NCBI RefSeq assembly: GCF_007858495.1
Contig: NZ_CP041663.1
Coordinates: 855,994-919,993, forward strand
DNA length: 64,000 nucleotides
DNA from: Mycoplasma anserisalpingitidis
Lineage (GTDB): Bacteria; Bacillota_I; Bacilli_A; Mycoplasmatales; Metamycoplasmataceae
Direction of reading: 5' to 3'
This document shows, piece by piece, positions 10,731 through 26,760 of this stretch; within the stretch, counting starts at the first letter, position 1, and each line of letters starts with the position of its first letter. Made by a program: the position numbers and the translations under genes. The notes under the pieces are model-generated. The model worked only from the letters and a program-made list of their open reading frames with translations. It searched no databases and was not told where the DNA came from.

Positions 10731-12164
10731 ATGAACTTAATTAACAAAAGAAGTAAGTTAGTTGCTACAATCGGTCCATCTAGTGACAATTACGATACAT
10801 TACGTTCTTTAATTGAAAACGGAGTTACAACAGTTAGAGCTAACTTCAGTCATGGAGATCACTCAGAACAATTAAATAAATTCGTTCTTGGACAACAAAT
10901 TTCAAAAGACTTAAGAATTCCTGTTTCATTAATGTTAGATACAAAAGGACCAGAAATTCGTGTTGGAAAAATGAAAGATGGTGTTCAACAAATTAAAGCT
11001 GGTACAGAATTACTTATTTGAACTACAGAAGATAAATACAAAAACTTTGAAGGAACAGATACTGAAATAACTGTTGCTTATGACATGTCAGCTGACTTAA
11101 TTGTTGGAAACCAAGTTTTATTAGATGATGGTAAATTATCTACAGTAGTTACAGAAGTTGGTAAAGGTTATGTTAAAGCTAAAGCTGAAAACTCACACAA
11201 ATTAAAAACAAATAAACGTATTAACCTTCCAGGAGTTGACTTTACACTTCCATTCTTAGCTCAAAAAGATATTGATGACGTTATCTTTGGAATTAAAAGT
11301 GGAATTAACTATGTTGCTGCTTCATTCGTTAACTCAGCTAAAAACGTTAAAGAATTACGTGAATTATTAAATGCTAATGGCGGAGAACACGTACAAATTA
11401 TTTCTAAAATTGAATCTCACTTAGGGGTTACAAACATCGATGAAATTATCGCTGAATCAGATGGTATCATGGTTGCTCGTGGAGATTTAGGATTAGAAAT
11501 TCCTTACTATGATGTTCCATACTTCCAAAAAGTTATGATCAGAAAATGTAGAGAAGCTGGAAAACCAGTTATTGTTGCTACACAAATGTTAGACTCAATG
11601 GAAAACAACCCACACCCAACTCGTGCTGAAGTTACAGACGTTTACCTTGCTACAGAATTAGGAGCAGACTCAACAATGCTTTCAGGTGAATCAGCAAACG
11701 GAAAATTCCCACTTGAATCTGTTAAAGTTATGTCGGCAATTAATAGAAGAGCTGAAAAAGAATTCTACTCAAAAAATTACTATGATGTTCAACTTGAAGA
11801 AGTACGTAAAAACTCAGATCCAGAAAACCCACGTTCATTAATTGCTTATGAAGTTGCTAATAGAGTACGTCGTGGAGATTACAAATATGCTATTGTTCTT
11901 TCAAGAACAGGTCAATTACTTAAAGAAGTTGCTAAATTCCGTCCAAATACAGCAATTATTGGTATTGTAAATGACGAAAAAATGATTAACGCTTTTGGAG
12001 CTACATCAAGTGTATTCACATCAGTAGACTCATTACGTTTATTCAATGAAATTAAAAACAACCACGCAAGTGCTATTGAAGCTTTAGAACCATATGAACC
12101 ACAACCAGGTGACAAATACCTTGTTGTTGAAAATCATTCAATTACAGAACACGTTGTTAAATAA
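10731..12164 (+). CDS. pyk: Pyruvate kinase
   Basis: This 477-residue glycolytic enzyme makes ATP and pyruvate from phosphoenolpyruvate. It has the N-terminal KLVATIGPSS, the MLDTKGPEIR motif, ISKIES with the catalytic Lys, the MVARGDLG metal and substrate region, and VIVATQMLDSM. It has a single TGA Trp codon at 11019. The gene is less AT-biased in codon choice than its neighbours, as expected of a highly expressed gene. SD GGAGAG precedes the ATG, and it has its own promoter region and terminator. Confidence 0.96.
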
Positions 12165-12180
12165 GTCAAATATGAATCAA

Positions 12181-12214
12181 AAAAGTTAAGTTCTTAAACT
12201 TAACTTTTATTTTT
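12181..12214. terminator. Bidirectional terminator between pyk and hpt
   Basis: AAGTTAAGTT / AACTTAACTT stem flanked by A and T runs on both sides, so it can end pyk transcripts (+) and hpt transcripts (-). Confidence 0.75.
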
Positions 12215-12758
12215 CTAAAAATTTTTCATCAAAGATTCCAATATAAGGAAGATTACGCATCTTTTCTTTATAATCTAATCCAAAACCAACTAAAAATTCA
12301 TCTGGTACAAGAAAACCGAATTTATCAGCATTTAATTTAACTTTACGATTATAAGGTTTATCTAGTAAAGTTAATATTTTTAACTTATTTGGTTTTCTAG
12401 TTTGTAAAATTTCCTTTATTTTATTAAGCGTAATTCCTGAATCAATTATGTCTTCAACTACTAAAACATCCTTGTTTTCAATGTCATTAGCTAAGTCCAT
12501 AATAATTTTAACACTTCCACTACTTGCATGTGATCCTGCATAACTTGAAGTGATCATAAAATCTATTGTATGATCAACATTAACGCTTTTAATTAGTTGA
12601 GCCATAAATGGCATGGCGCCTTTTAATAAACAGACAATTATTAAATTTTTACTATCTTTAAATTCTTGATTAACTCAGTTAGCAAGCTCAACAATTTTTT
12701 GTTCAATTTCTACTTGTGAATATAAAACTTTTTTGATTCTTTTATCTACTAAATCCAT
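12207..12758 (-). CDS. hpt: Hypoxanthine phosphoribosyltransferase
   Basis: This 183-residue purine-salvage enzyme joins hypoxanthine or guanine to PRPP. The PRPP-binding motif VLVVEDIIDSGITL is near residue 107, with CLLKGAMPF earlier and FLVPDEFLVGFGLDY near the C-terminus. The true start is ATG at 12758, using TGA as Trp near residue 27. GAGGAA for this start lies inside the end of rnjA, whose stop is 2 bases upstream, so the two are cotranscribed. Confidence 0.93.
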
Positions 12759-12760
12759 AA

Positions 12761-14647
12761 TTATAATTCCTCATCTTCTGACATTTCGTTATACATATGT
12801 TCTTCAGTTTCTTTAACTTTTTTATTGATGCCTTTTCTAAGTTCTTCAACAATTTTTTCAGCCTGAGCAACACCAGAACGTTTTTGTTGTTGTCCATTAG
12901 CTTTTTGATCAGATTCAAAAGTAACCTTTAATTTTTTGTCTTTTTTGCTCTTGTTGTTTTTATCTTTAGTTTCATCTGCTTCGATTATGTTAAAGATAGG
13001 AATAATCAATGGAACACGTCTTCTCTCTTTGTGATATAAAGTTGAAAGACGATCTATGATAAGTTGTTTTAATTCTGGAATTGTTCAGCTTGAATTATTT
13101 CTTATACAGTGTAATATCGAACCATGAACAATTCTTTTAGTTTCTTCAATTAATTTTGTTGAGTTTTTAACAAAGAATGCTCCACGACTTATGATTTGTG
13201 GTTTACCAAGGATTGAATTAACTTTTTTATTAATTGTCAAAATGGTTGAAACAAACCCTGAAGTTCCTAATTTTGCACGTTCTTTAATTAATGCTGCATT
13301 AGTGTTTAGAATCGATGTACCATCGATATAAATAGGACCATAATCAATCATTTCATTTGTAGGAGTAATAATTTCATCTTTCATTTCATAAACTCTTCCA
13401 GCCTCAGGAATAATGATGTTATTAGCATCCACACCATTTTCAACAGCACTTTGACCATGCACTATTGACATTCTATATTCCCCATGATATGGAATGAAGT
13501 ATTTAGGTTTTGTTAGTTGAAAAATTTTATCATGTTCATGACGATAAGCGTGCCCAGAAGTGTGAAGATATCCATCTGTACCATTTTCTTTGATTGTAGC
13601 ACCTAATTTATAAAGTCTATTCACAAGTAATTCAATCACCATTCTATTTCCAGGGATAGGACTACTTGAGAAAATTACAGTATCACCTTTAGAAATTTTT
13701 ATTGATGGATGTTTACCATATGACATTCTTGAAAGAGCAGCAAGTTGCTCACCTTGAGAACCGGTAGTAAGAACTACAAGTTTAGAATCATCGATTGATG
13801 AAAGTTGTTTTTTATCAATAAAAATATCAGATGGAACGTCAATATAACCTAATTTACGTCCAATCTTAATTCCCTGAATCATTGAACGACCAAAGGTAAC
13901 TATTTTTTTATCTAATTGAGCAGCCAATTCAATAATAACTTTAACTCTAGTTAAATTTGATGCAAAAGCTGTAATAATAATTTTTCGTTTTGCATTTTCC
14001 ATGTGTTTTTTAATATCAACTAAAATATCTTTTTCACTTGGTGAGTGAAAAGGACGCATTGCATTAGTTGAGTCACTAAGTAGAGCGGTTAAACCTTGTT
14101 TTCCAATTTCATCTAAACGAGCAAAATCGGTGTAGTTTCCAATAGGTGTATAGTCAAATCTAAAATCACCTGTACACATAATTTTTCCATGTGGGGTTGA
14201 TATTCTTACACCAAAAGCATCTGGAATTGAGTGTTGTGCAGTTCAAAAATCCACCACAACTCCTTTTGGAAATTTATAGCTGTCATTTTTATCAATTTCA
14301 AAGAATTCAATTTTGCGTGTGATTTTGTGTTCTTCAAATTTAAGTTTTAAGTAACTAATTGCAATTTTAGGTGCAAAAATTTTCTTTAGTTTAGTTTGCT
14401 TAACTAAATATATAACGCCACCGATATGGTCTTCATGTCCATGTGTTATAAATAAAGCTTCAACCTTTTTGTTAGGTAAATTTAAGTATGAATAGTTAGG
14501 GATAATTCCTTTAATTCCAGTTGTGAAAGTATCAGCAAATTTAATACCTGCATCAATTAAAAAGATGTGATCATCTTGTTCAATTAATAAAGTTGCTTTA
14601 CCAATTTCCTGAACTCCACCTAACGGTATGATTCTTGTTGGGTTCAT
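12761..14647 (-). CDS. rnjA: Ribonuclease J
   Basis: This roughly 628-residue metallo-beta-lactamase/beta-CASP ribonuclease acts in mRNA decay and rRNA maturation. It has the early motif IPLGGVQEIGK, metal-binding HGHEDHIGG, CTGDFRFD, and the beta-CASP LTTGSQGE and SGHAYRHEH motifs. A second in-frame ATG at 14659 exists, but GGAG starts within that upstream ATG and sits 6 bases before the ATG at 14647, so 14647 is the better start. The last 80 residues are a charged low-complexity extension. It is followed by hpt. Confidence 0.93.
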
Positions 14648-14790
14648 CTTTTTCTCCATGTATTTTGATTATTGAAAATAAAAAATATTTAATATAAGAT
14701 AAGCTATCTTAATATATAAGTGTATTATATAAGGATATTGAAAAAATTAAAGAATTTTAGTAGTGATTAATCAACTTTTTTATATGAATT

Positions 14791-14820
14791 AAATAAAAAT
14801 CTGATTAGTTGACTAATCAG
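14791..14820 (-). terminator. Terminator of gyrB
   Basis: CTGATTAGT / ACTAATCAG stem, followed on the minus strand by a T-rich tail, just past the gyrB stop. Confidence 0.75.
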
Positions 14821-14827
14821 AAATTCA

Positions 14828-17151
<2,324 letters not shown>

Positions 17152-20100
17152 ATGAAAAATAATAAAAAATTAGTTATTTTATCTTCTTCATTAGGTGGTT
17201 TAACACTTGCTGCTGGTGCACTTGCAGTAAGTTGTAATAACGAAACTAAAACAACAAAAGAAGATTTAGAACTTGAAAAAAGTTTAAGTTCTATCGTTGT
17301 TAAAAATGGTTTAAGTTTACAACACGTAACATCTTTAACAACAAATGACTTCGAAGTTAAATCTACAAGCGATAAGAATAATACTTTTATTTATGAAATC
17401 ACAAGCGTTAAAGTAAATGAAAGTACTTTTAAAGTTAGCGTTGAAGCTAAAATTACAGCTAGATACAATAGTGAATTAGCTCCAGTTATTCTTACACAAG
17501 AATTTGAAGGAAATCAAATTGTTCCTGAAATGTTCTTAAAAGAAAAGAATAAATTAAGAGAGTCTTTACAAAAAGCCACTATTGAAACAGTATACGTTGG
17601 TCAAAATACTAAATCTGATGTATATTTACCATCATTATCATCTAGCGAACTTAAAAAGTTATTTGAACTTAATGGTAATCCAAAAGACAAAACAACAAAC
17701 AAAGAAATTGAAGGTGTTGAGTCATCAATTGTTAAAGTTGAAGCTAAAAATGATATAGCTGAAATTTCAGTATTACTTAGAAGTTTAGCTCAACCAGATG
17801 TGTTTGCTACAATCACAGTAACACAATCAGGATTCAAAAACGAAGTTACATATAATGAAGAACTTGCTGCTAAAAAAGCTGAAATTGTTGCTGCTGAAAA
17901 TGCAAGATTACAAAAATTAGCTGAAACTTCATTAAAAGTTACTACAGCTGATGGATTTAAAAAATCATTAACATTAGCTACTGATGCTCAAATTGAAAAC
18001 TTCGTTGTATTATTAATGGACGAAAACGCTAATGCTACAGCTACAATTACAAAAGTAACTGGAGATAACGTTGCTTCTAAAGTTACAGTTGAAGTTACAT
18101 TAACATCAAACATCGAAGGTGCAGAACCTTATGTAGTTACAAGAGATGTTCTTGGATTTAAAGAATTATCTGAAGAAGCTCTACAAGTAAGTAATACACT
18201 TCAAGAATTAGTTTCAAAAGTTAAATTAGTTCATGCAGAATTAAATGATAAAAATGGTTCAGCAGAAAAAGCTGAAAAATTATTAAATGCTGATAAAGCT
18301 AACTATGAAGCAGTTATTAAAGTAAACAAAGATGTTTTACCAGAAGGTGTTACATTTGAAGTGGTATCAGCTAGAACTACTACACAACACCCTGAAACTT
18401 TATTAGTAACATACTCAATTTCTAAAGATGGAGTTTCAATTACTAAAGAAGTATTAGTAAGTGGATACAACTTTGTTGCTTCAAAAGATGAAGCTAGCGA
18501 TAACACAACTTCTACAGTTGATGTAAATGCAGAAATTCAAAAAGAATTAGATAAAATTGCTGCTGAAGCTGACGCTCAATTTGAAGCTGATGCAGTTTAT
18601 GCTAATAAAGATTTAGCAAGCTTAAAAGATAAGAAATGATATTTAGCTTCACAATATTCAACAGAATTTAATGCTGAACAAGCACTTAAAGACTTTGATT
18701 TGGCTAAATCAATTCTTAAATTAACATTCAAAAAAGACAACACTGAAATTACTCCAGAAGTTGGAAAATTTGTAGTTAAAAGTGTTGTTATGAATCCTGG
18801 TGCTGATACAAATGAATCAGGTTCAGTAACATTAAAAGTTACAATTGAATCAACAGATCCAACTGTTGACAAAACAAAAACAGTTCCTTCAAAATCATTC
18901 AATTTAACAATCAATGGGTTCATGGGAAAATCACAAGTTGATGAATTAAAACAAGCTCTTTCAAGTGTTGTAAACAACGCTTCTGTTAAAGATGCCTTAA
19001 ACAATGGACTTAAATTCGAAATTAATGGAATTAATAGAGTTCCATCTACACCAGTTTCACTTTTTGAAGGTTCGCAAGCTAGTGAATACTACAAATACTT
19101 TGAACCAATCAATGGATTTACTACAACAGGATTAACAGGCAAAAACAGTGATTTAACTGTACAAGAAGTATTGAATAAAATTAAAGAAGTTGAGTACTTC
19201 AAAACTTACCCAGTTCAAGCAGAAAATATTAAATTAGAAGAAATTACAACAAACGTTCACATTACTGATAAAAATAACGGAACAGTTAATGCTGAAGGTG
19301 TAGTTTCAATTAAGATTCCTGGTGTTGACAGAATTAATGCTGATAAACCAAAAATAAATATTGTTAGTGGATTCTTGTCGGACGCTAAATTTGAAGAATT
19401 AAAAGCTAACTGATATGCAACAGCACAAGCGTTTATTAGTGCTAACGCTCAAAGCGAAGATGCTATTGTTATTTATGATAGAGATGGTCAATATTTTAGT
19501 GATGAAAAATCAAAAGCAACTTTATTAGAAGCTATCCAACACCCAGAAAACATTGTATTCCAAGCAATGAATGATGGTGCCTTCTTACCAAAAGAAAAAG
19601 TATTTGCTGATAATACTAGACAAGCTATTGAAAACAAATTAAATGGTAATGCATTAGATACTCAAGAAAATGTAAATAACAGACATACAGCACTAAATCC
19701 TGCTGACCAAATTTATGCTGTTAAATTAAAGGTATTAAATGTTGAAGAATCTAAAACAGATACAGGTTCAGTATGAATTAATTATACACTTGTATCACCA
19801 TACTTCTCAGATTGATCATTAGAAACAATTTCTTTAAGACAAAACTTCCAAATTAGCGGATTTATTTCAATTGAAGATTATAGAAAACAAGTTTTAGAAG
19901 AACTTAAAAAATTAATTGATGATCAAGCCGATAAAGGTAAATCAATCGTTCAAGTTGATTATGCTGGTAAAGCAACTACTTCAGTTGATGAAGCTATTAA
20001 AAAATCTGGAAATACATATGCTAACTTAACAAAAGTTTCATATAAATTTATTGATGGGTTAGACATCAATTCACTTGTTCAACCTACTTCAATTCTTTAT

Positions 20101-23100
20101 AATATTGATTTAAGTAAATTTGAATTAACACCAACAGCTCTTGAATCTAATGATGCAAACGCAATAACAGTAAACGGTAGAGATGGAAAAGTTGATGTTA
20201 CTGCTGAATTATCAACAAACATCGGTTCTGAATATGGTATAAAACAAGACAGCAAAGTTACTTTAAATAAAGTTACTGTTGAAGGATTCTTAGCAACTAA
20301 AGCAGCTGAAAAAGCAAGATTAAATGCTTTAAAAGCTCAATTCGCTTACAAAGGAATTGTTTCAGTTCTTTTACAAGAATCAGATAATAGAGATGCAAAA
20401 ATTAAAGAATTCGAAACTAATGGTGACTTTGATTCAGCTAATGCTTTAAGAAAATTAAGTCAAATTGATATTAAAGATGTTACATTAAATGCTACTGATT
20501 TTGTTGCAATTGCAAATTATGGTACTCTTGAAAGATTAGAAAATGCTAAAGTTGTAATTAATACTACATTATCAGAAAAATCAAATGGAAATATCAAATT
20601 TAACTTTAATTTCGTTTCATTATTACAATCAGATGTTAAATCAGATGATAAATCATACACATTCGGAACATTTGCTAGATCAACATCAGATACATCAACA
20701 CCAAGCGATGAATTATCTGAAGATGCTAAAGCGTTAAAAGCTTTATATGAACAAGCTATTAGTTCATTAACTCCATCATACAAACTTGTTGGAAAAGACA
20801 ATGAAACTAATGAAAAATACATTAGCAAAGTTACACCTAAAGATGTTTTAAATTACATTAAACCAAATGACACTTTAGAAGAAACTAAGGCTAAAGAATT
20901 ATTTACATTACCTGAATTAAGTGAAGAATTAAAAGAAAAAGCTACATTATCATTCGAATATAAAGAATTTGAAGATAAAGTAAATCAAAATGCAAATGAT
21001 AAAATTGTTGTAACTGTAAAAATTACAGACATAACAAATGAAAAAATTGTTGTTTCTAAGGATGTTGTTTTAAGTGGATTCTTAACAGAATTAGCTAAAG
21101 AACAAAAAGCTTTAGAAGAAGCTGTAAAATCATTATCTTCAGCTACATGAAATCTTCACTTAAAAGATGCTACAAAAGTTTTACCTTCAGTATTATTAAA
21201 TGCTAAAATGATTGATGGTGTTTCACTTCTTGATAGTGTAAATGAAGTTAAAAATAGCAATAAAACATTAGAAGAAAAAATTAATCATTTAAAACAATAC
21301 TTCACAATCGATAGTTTAGATGATCAAAAAGCTAAAATTTCATCATTTATTAAATCAGTTACTGCTGATGATAAAAATGGTGCTCTTAAAGTTAAACTTG
21401 ACTTAAGTTCAGCTAAAGTTGGTTTTGAAAGTGTTACAGTTGAAAAAGAATTTACAGTAAGTGGATTCCAAACTGCTGCAAAATACAAAGAAGCCTATGA
21501 TGCTGAAGTAGTAAGATTAAACAAATATGCTGCAGATCACAAATTCTCATTCAAATATGATTCATCAGATGTTCAAGCTACAGGAAATGACCTTGTAGGA
21601 ATTAAATCTGACAAAAATCCATACTGAGAAAAATTTGTTTTAGTAAATGGTAAAGACAAAGAAGTTTTAGCTACTGAATTAGAAACAGAAAAAATTAAAT
21701 TAGTAGTTGAAGCTGTTGAATTCGGAGTTAAATCTACAGATGTTTATGTAACATATAGATTAGTTTCAATCAACACTGACGAATCATTTGCTGAATTTGA
21801 TTCAGTATACACAGGTGCTCAATCTTCATTAATTAAGACAACTGTATTAACAACAAACTTAATTACTCCTGAAGAAAAAGACAGCGCAAGCGGATTAAGA
21901 AAAGTTCAAACTGAAGAATACCTTACAACAACATCTACAGAATGAAATGACTCAAACAAATCAGTTGAAGTTAAATCATATAACAAAGTATTTACAAAAG
22001 TTTCTTCAGATCAATTTGTTGAATCATTATATTCAAACAAAGAAAAATATGAATTAAATGATGGAAAATTAGTATTATTTGCTAATACTGAAGAAGTTAA
22101 GAATAAATCAGTAGTTCTTGCTTCACAAGTAAACGCTCTTAAATTAGTTAACTCATCAGACTACTTAAAATTTGGTGGACTTGAATTAGTAACTAAAGAT
22201 GCAAGAGTATTATCAGCAGATGATAATAAAGGTGTTCTTGAAGTAGCATTCAGAGTTTCATCAATCGAATTCCCAGAAGTTGTTTCACCAATACTTTACG
22301 CAAAAGTAAGTGGATTCAAAACAAAAGCTGTTGAATTAGAAGAGAAAAAACAAGCTGAAGCTGCAAAAATCCAAAACTGAACATTAGCATCATTGATTGC
22401 TAAAACAGGAAACATTATTACTAAAGACATTATTGGTCAAGATGGTCAAAAACAATTAATTACTTATGACGAAATCTTATCTGGAAATGCTGATAGTAAA
22501 TTACAATTCTACTTACCAGGAAACGGGGCAAGTACTTCAGATGAAAATGGTGCTTGAGCAAAAGCAAACAATGGTAAAGCGTTTGAAATTAATGCTTTAG
22601 GTAAAGAAGATTACACAAAAGAATCACTTGAACTTAAAGTTAATGAATTATTTGTTGCTAAAGACAATGTTCACTTCGAACAATACAACTTAAGCAATAA
22701 CCAATACATTAATGTTGTAATCAAAGATAGAGTTGATGCTAACGGTGACATTCTTGTAACTTACGCTGTTCAATTATTATCATACAATGAAGAAACAAAA
22801 GAAGTTACTCAATTAGCTGAAGTTGAAAACAGATCATTATTAACTCAATTACCTACAGAAGCTGAATTAGCTTACAAAAAAGAAATGTTATCTGCATTAG
22901 CTAATGCTGAAGCTTCGTTCGCTTCAACAAAAGCTAGTGAAATGACAGCTGAAGATTTCTTAAAAGCATATGAAAAAGCTACTACAGAAGAAGCTAAAGC
23001 TGAATTATTACAATCAACATTACTTTACACAAAACAAGCTAACGGAAAAGTTGAAGCTGCTGACTTAAAGGTTGTAGTTGATTCAGTTAAATTAGATGAA

Positions 23101-23316
23101 AAACATGTTGGACGTGTATTAGTAACTTACCACGTTGCTAGTGCAAAAACAACAGGTGAATACTCTAAAGATGAATACAAGAATGTAGGAGAAAATGTTA
23201 AAACAAAATACTCAAGTGTTCTTGGATTCTCATATAACAAAGATCATGCTAGTGTAGGTACAATTGAAAATACAAACCCAATTGTTGCACCAACAACTAC
23301 AACTTCTACAAATTAA
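17152..23316 (+). CDS. Giant modular surface lipoprotein (lipoprotein 17-related variable surface type)
   Basis: This 2054-residue protein is continuous over 6.2 kb when TGA is Trp. Residues 1-28 are a lipoprotein signal with lipobox ending AVSC (Cys28). The rest is a chain of diverged modules of about 100-150 residues, many closing with a VxGF-type motif (near residues 228, 336, 440, 590, 741, 904, 1046, 1310, 1440 and 1723), separated by short Ala/Lys/Glu-rich linkers. This resembles Pfam Lipoprotein_17-type repeats of mycoplasma surface proteins. It ends in a Thr-rich tail. It should be lipid-anchored outside the cell as adhesin, antigen or shield. ATG at 17152 follows AAGGAT; the in-frame upstream stretch lacks a start with a ribosome site. 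Confidence 0.85.
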
Positions 23317-23350
23317 TTTAATAAAAAACACCACATTTATTAAATAATAG

Positions 23351-23386
23351 AAAAATCAGGGAAACACCACCCCTGATTTTTTCATA
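23351..23386 (+). terminator. Terminator of giant lipoprotein
   Basis: AAAATCAGGG / CCCTGATTTT stem with a 9-base loop and T run. Confidence 0.8.
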
Positions 23387-23454
23387 TTTTTACCATATTT
23401 GTTAAATATTAAAAATAATAGTATAATAATGAATACTAACTATGGAGGTTTAAT

Positions 23455-24702
23455 TTGAATAAATTTAATAAATCAAACAATAATAATGATATTAACACAG
23501 ATTTAAATTTCGATGTAGCCAAAAAAAATACGATTTATAAAAGAACCAAAATGACAAATTTTGGTCTTCCACTAAGATCATTTTATGGTCAAAAGCCAAT
23601 GTGACAAGTGATGGGTATTACTATTATCACCGCTATTATTTTTGGTGTTATAAGTGTATTCTTTGTTAAAAATGTTGGTATTTATAACTTTGGGTTAGCA
23701 GCTTTTGGACAATCTATTGCTCGTTTAATCACTGTTTCAATGCCCGAAAGCGTTGCGTCTAATCTTAGAAATATGATAGATCAACTTGTTTATTGAATTG
23801 CTTATATTGTTCTTAGTATTCCTATATTTATTTTTGGATACAAAAAAATTGGAAAAACTTTTACCAATTTAACTGTAATATTTTTAGTTGTATCTTCCTT
23901 TATTTCTTTTGGAATAGGACTTATTGATGGAGCGAATAATATTTATTTTATTGGTGATTTCTCAAATAAAATTGTAAAAAATAGTTTAAATGAATATCAA
24001 AAATCACTTAGTCCAATTATTCCTCTTCTTTGAAATGACGGTGGGAATATCATAGCTCTAATGATCTATTCATTAACATATGGATTTTTACTTTCATGAA
24101 TATTTGCAATTATCCAAATTATTGGTGGAACAGCTGGAGTTACAGGTGTTATTGGTGAATGATATGCAAACGAAAAGCAAAAATCATTCGCAAGTATTTC
24201 TGGATATATGAATATTGCAATTATATTAATTTGTGTTGCTATAGGTTCTTATATTCCCGGTTCAATGTTACTTAAAAGTGTTGATAAAAGCATTGTACAT
24301 GATGAACAAGTATTAATGGTATTAAATAAAGCATGAACTTTTGAATTATATCTTTCGCCAAATTTTGTAGCTACAGTTCTAACTAACTTTATTTACATTT
24401 TGGTATTAAATAAACTTTTTCCTAAATTTAAATTAGTAAGAGTTGAAATATTCTCAAAACATTATATGGATATTAGTGAACGACTTGCTCACGATACAAA
24501 AATTGTTACAGGTGTTACTGTATTTAAGGGTATAGGTGGATATTCTGGTAAAGAAGTAAATGTTGTAACTTCTATAGCGCTATTTAGACAGGTTCCAAGA
24601 ATTATTAAAGCAATTAGAGATGTTGATTCTGAAGCTTTCATCTCAATTTCAGATATTGCAAGTATTGATGGACATGTTTATTTACCTACTAATAAATTCT
24701 AA
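23455..24702 (+). CDS. YitT/DUF2179-like membrane protein
   Basis: This 415-residue protein starts with TTG at 23455, set by GGAGG 6 bases upstream. A hydrophilic Asn-rich N-terminus is followed by about five or six membrane spans, including the GGTAGVTGVIGEW segment, and a soluble C-terminal domain of about 100 residues (ITGVTVFKGIGGYSG through EAFISISD) that resembles DUF2179, a small ligand-binding fold. YitT proteins are of unknown function. A paralogue lies just beyond ligA at 26761-27948. Confidence 0.78.
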
Positions 24703-24726
24703 TCAGCATTTTGCTGATTTTTTGTT
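24701..24726 (+). terminator. Rho-independent terminator
   Basis: AATCAGCA / TGCTGATT stem plus T run, overlapping the stop of the first YitT-like gene. Confidence 0.8.
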
Positions 24727-24744
24727 TATAAATTTTAATCAATG

Positions 24745-24750
24745 TATAAT
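24745..24750 (+). promoter_or_regulatory. -10 of ligA, leaderless start
   Basis: TATAAT is only 6 bases before the ATG at 24757, so transcription should start at or next to the start codon. The in-frame ATG at 24742 overlaps the promoter and is not a likely start. No SD is present. Confidence 0.6.
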
Positions 24751-24756
24751 AATTTT

Positions 24757-26733
24757 ATGAATATTAATCAAGCAAAAAACAGAATAGAAGAACTAATAGA
24801 ATTAATCAAAAAATATAATCATCATTATTACAATTTAGACAAACCTATTGTAAGCGATGCTGAGTATGACAAGTTATATAACGAATTGTTAAGTTTAGAA
24901 AATGAATTTCCAGAACTTATTGCTGCTAACAGTCCAACTCAAATAATTGGTGGTTTTGCTGCAAATAAATTCACTAAATTTGAACATAAAAAAGCTATGC
25001 TTTCACTTTCAAAAGCTTATGATTTTGAAGAAATAAAGAAATTCCATGAAAATATCACTAAAAAAATTGATGAAACTCAAGTTAGTTATGCTCTAGATTA
25101 TAAAATTGACGGACTATCAATTTCATTACATTACAAAAATGGTAATTTAATTAGAGCAGTCACACGTGGTGATGGAATTATTGGTGAAGATGTAACTGAA
25201 AATATAATTCAAATTGATTCAATACCTCAAAAAATCAATTATTTACCTGATATTGAAATTAGAGGTGAAGTTTATATTTCTAAAAAAACTTTAGTAGAAA
25301 TAAATAATAAACTTAGAAGTGAAAATAAACAAGAATTTGCTAACCCCAGAAATGCCGCTAGTGGTACTTTACGCCAATTAGACCCTACTATAGTAAAACA
25401 AAGACATTTAAGTGCATTTTTATACGAAATTGTTGAACCGATTAAACACAATCTTCACTTTCAATCAGATGTTATGGAATTTATTCATAAACTTGGATTA
25501 CCAACTCAGAAATATTTTAAGAGAGTTGCTGAACTAGAAGAAATAGAAGAAGAAATTGAAAAATTTGCTGAAATAAAAAATAAATTAGATTATGACTGTG
25601 ATGGATTTGTCATCAAACTAAATAATATTGATGTTTGAGAAGAATTGGGTTATACCGCAAAATTTCCTAGATATGCTATCGCATTTAAACTTGAAACTGA
25701 ATCGGCAACTACTAAAATTAAAGAAATTAGTGCTAGTGTAGGTCGTACAGGAAAAATAACATATGTGGCAAATGTTGAACCGGTAGAGCTAAACCAAACA
25801 AATGTTCAATTTGCAACTTTACATAATTATGAATTTATTAAAGAATTAAACTTAAATATTAATGATGAAGTTAAATTAATTAAAGCTGGTGAAATCATTC
25901 CTAAAGTTATCGATTTAGTTAAAAAGAATTCTACCGATGTTTATCCTAAACTATTAAATTGTCCTTCATGTAATTCTGAGTTAAAATACATTGAAGAAAA
26001 TATTGATCAATTTTGTGTTAATGAAAACTGTGATGAAAAGAAAATAAGAAAGTTGATTCATTTTGCTTCAAGACCAAGTTTAAACATTGTTAATCTAGGA
26101 GAATCAAACATAAGAATATTCTATGATTGAGGTTGAATCAGTGAAGTTTATGATATTTACAATTTAGAAAACTTTAAAGATGAGATGTTAAAACTTAAAA
26201 GTTTTAAGGATAAGAAGATTAACAATATTCTTGAAAGTATTGAAAAAAGTAAAAATAATAAATTATCAAAATTAATTTTTGCTTTAGGAATCAAACATAT
26301 TGGTGAAAGAGCAAGTAAAATCATTGCTAAAAAAATAAGCAATATATCTGAACTTTTAACTTATGACATTGATTCACTCGAAAATGAAAATGACTTTGGA
26401 ATTAAGTCAGTAGAATCTCTTAAAAATTGAATTAATGAAGAACATAATAAATTAACCATTAAAAAACTTAGTGAAATTTTCAAATCTATTGAAGTCACTA
26501 ATACTTCAAGGAAATTAGAAAATATGACATTTGTAATTACAGGTACTTTTGAATTAAAAAGAAATGAACTTAAAGAAATTATTGAGCAAAATGGCGGAAC
26601 TGTATCTTCATCAGTTTCAACTAAAACAAATTATCTTCTTTGTGGAGAAAATCCTGGTTCTAAAAGAGAAAAAGCTGAGCAACTAAATGTGTCAATTATT
26701 GATGATAAATTTTTATTTAATTTAATTAAATAA
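24757..26733 (+). CDS. ligA: NAD-dependent DNA ligase
   Basis: This 658-residue ligase seals nicks with NAD+. It has the adenylation motif KIDG (catalytic Lys near residue 117), the nucleotide motif RGDGIIGEDVT, and GRTGK in the OB region. A four-Cys zinc site CPSC...C...C lies near residues 406-425, followed by a helix-hairpin-helix region with GIKHIGERASK and a C-terminal BRCT domain (VITGTF...NGGTVSSS...). Length is normal for the family. It appears to be translated from a leaderless mRNA. Confidence 0.95.
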
Positions 26734-26760
26734 ATAATTAAATTATTTATAATTTTAATC

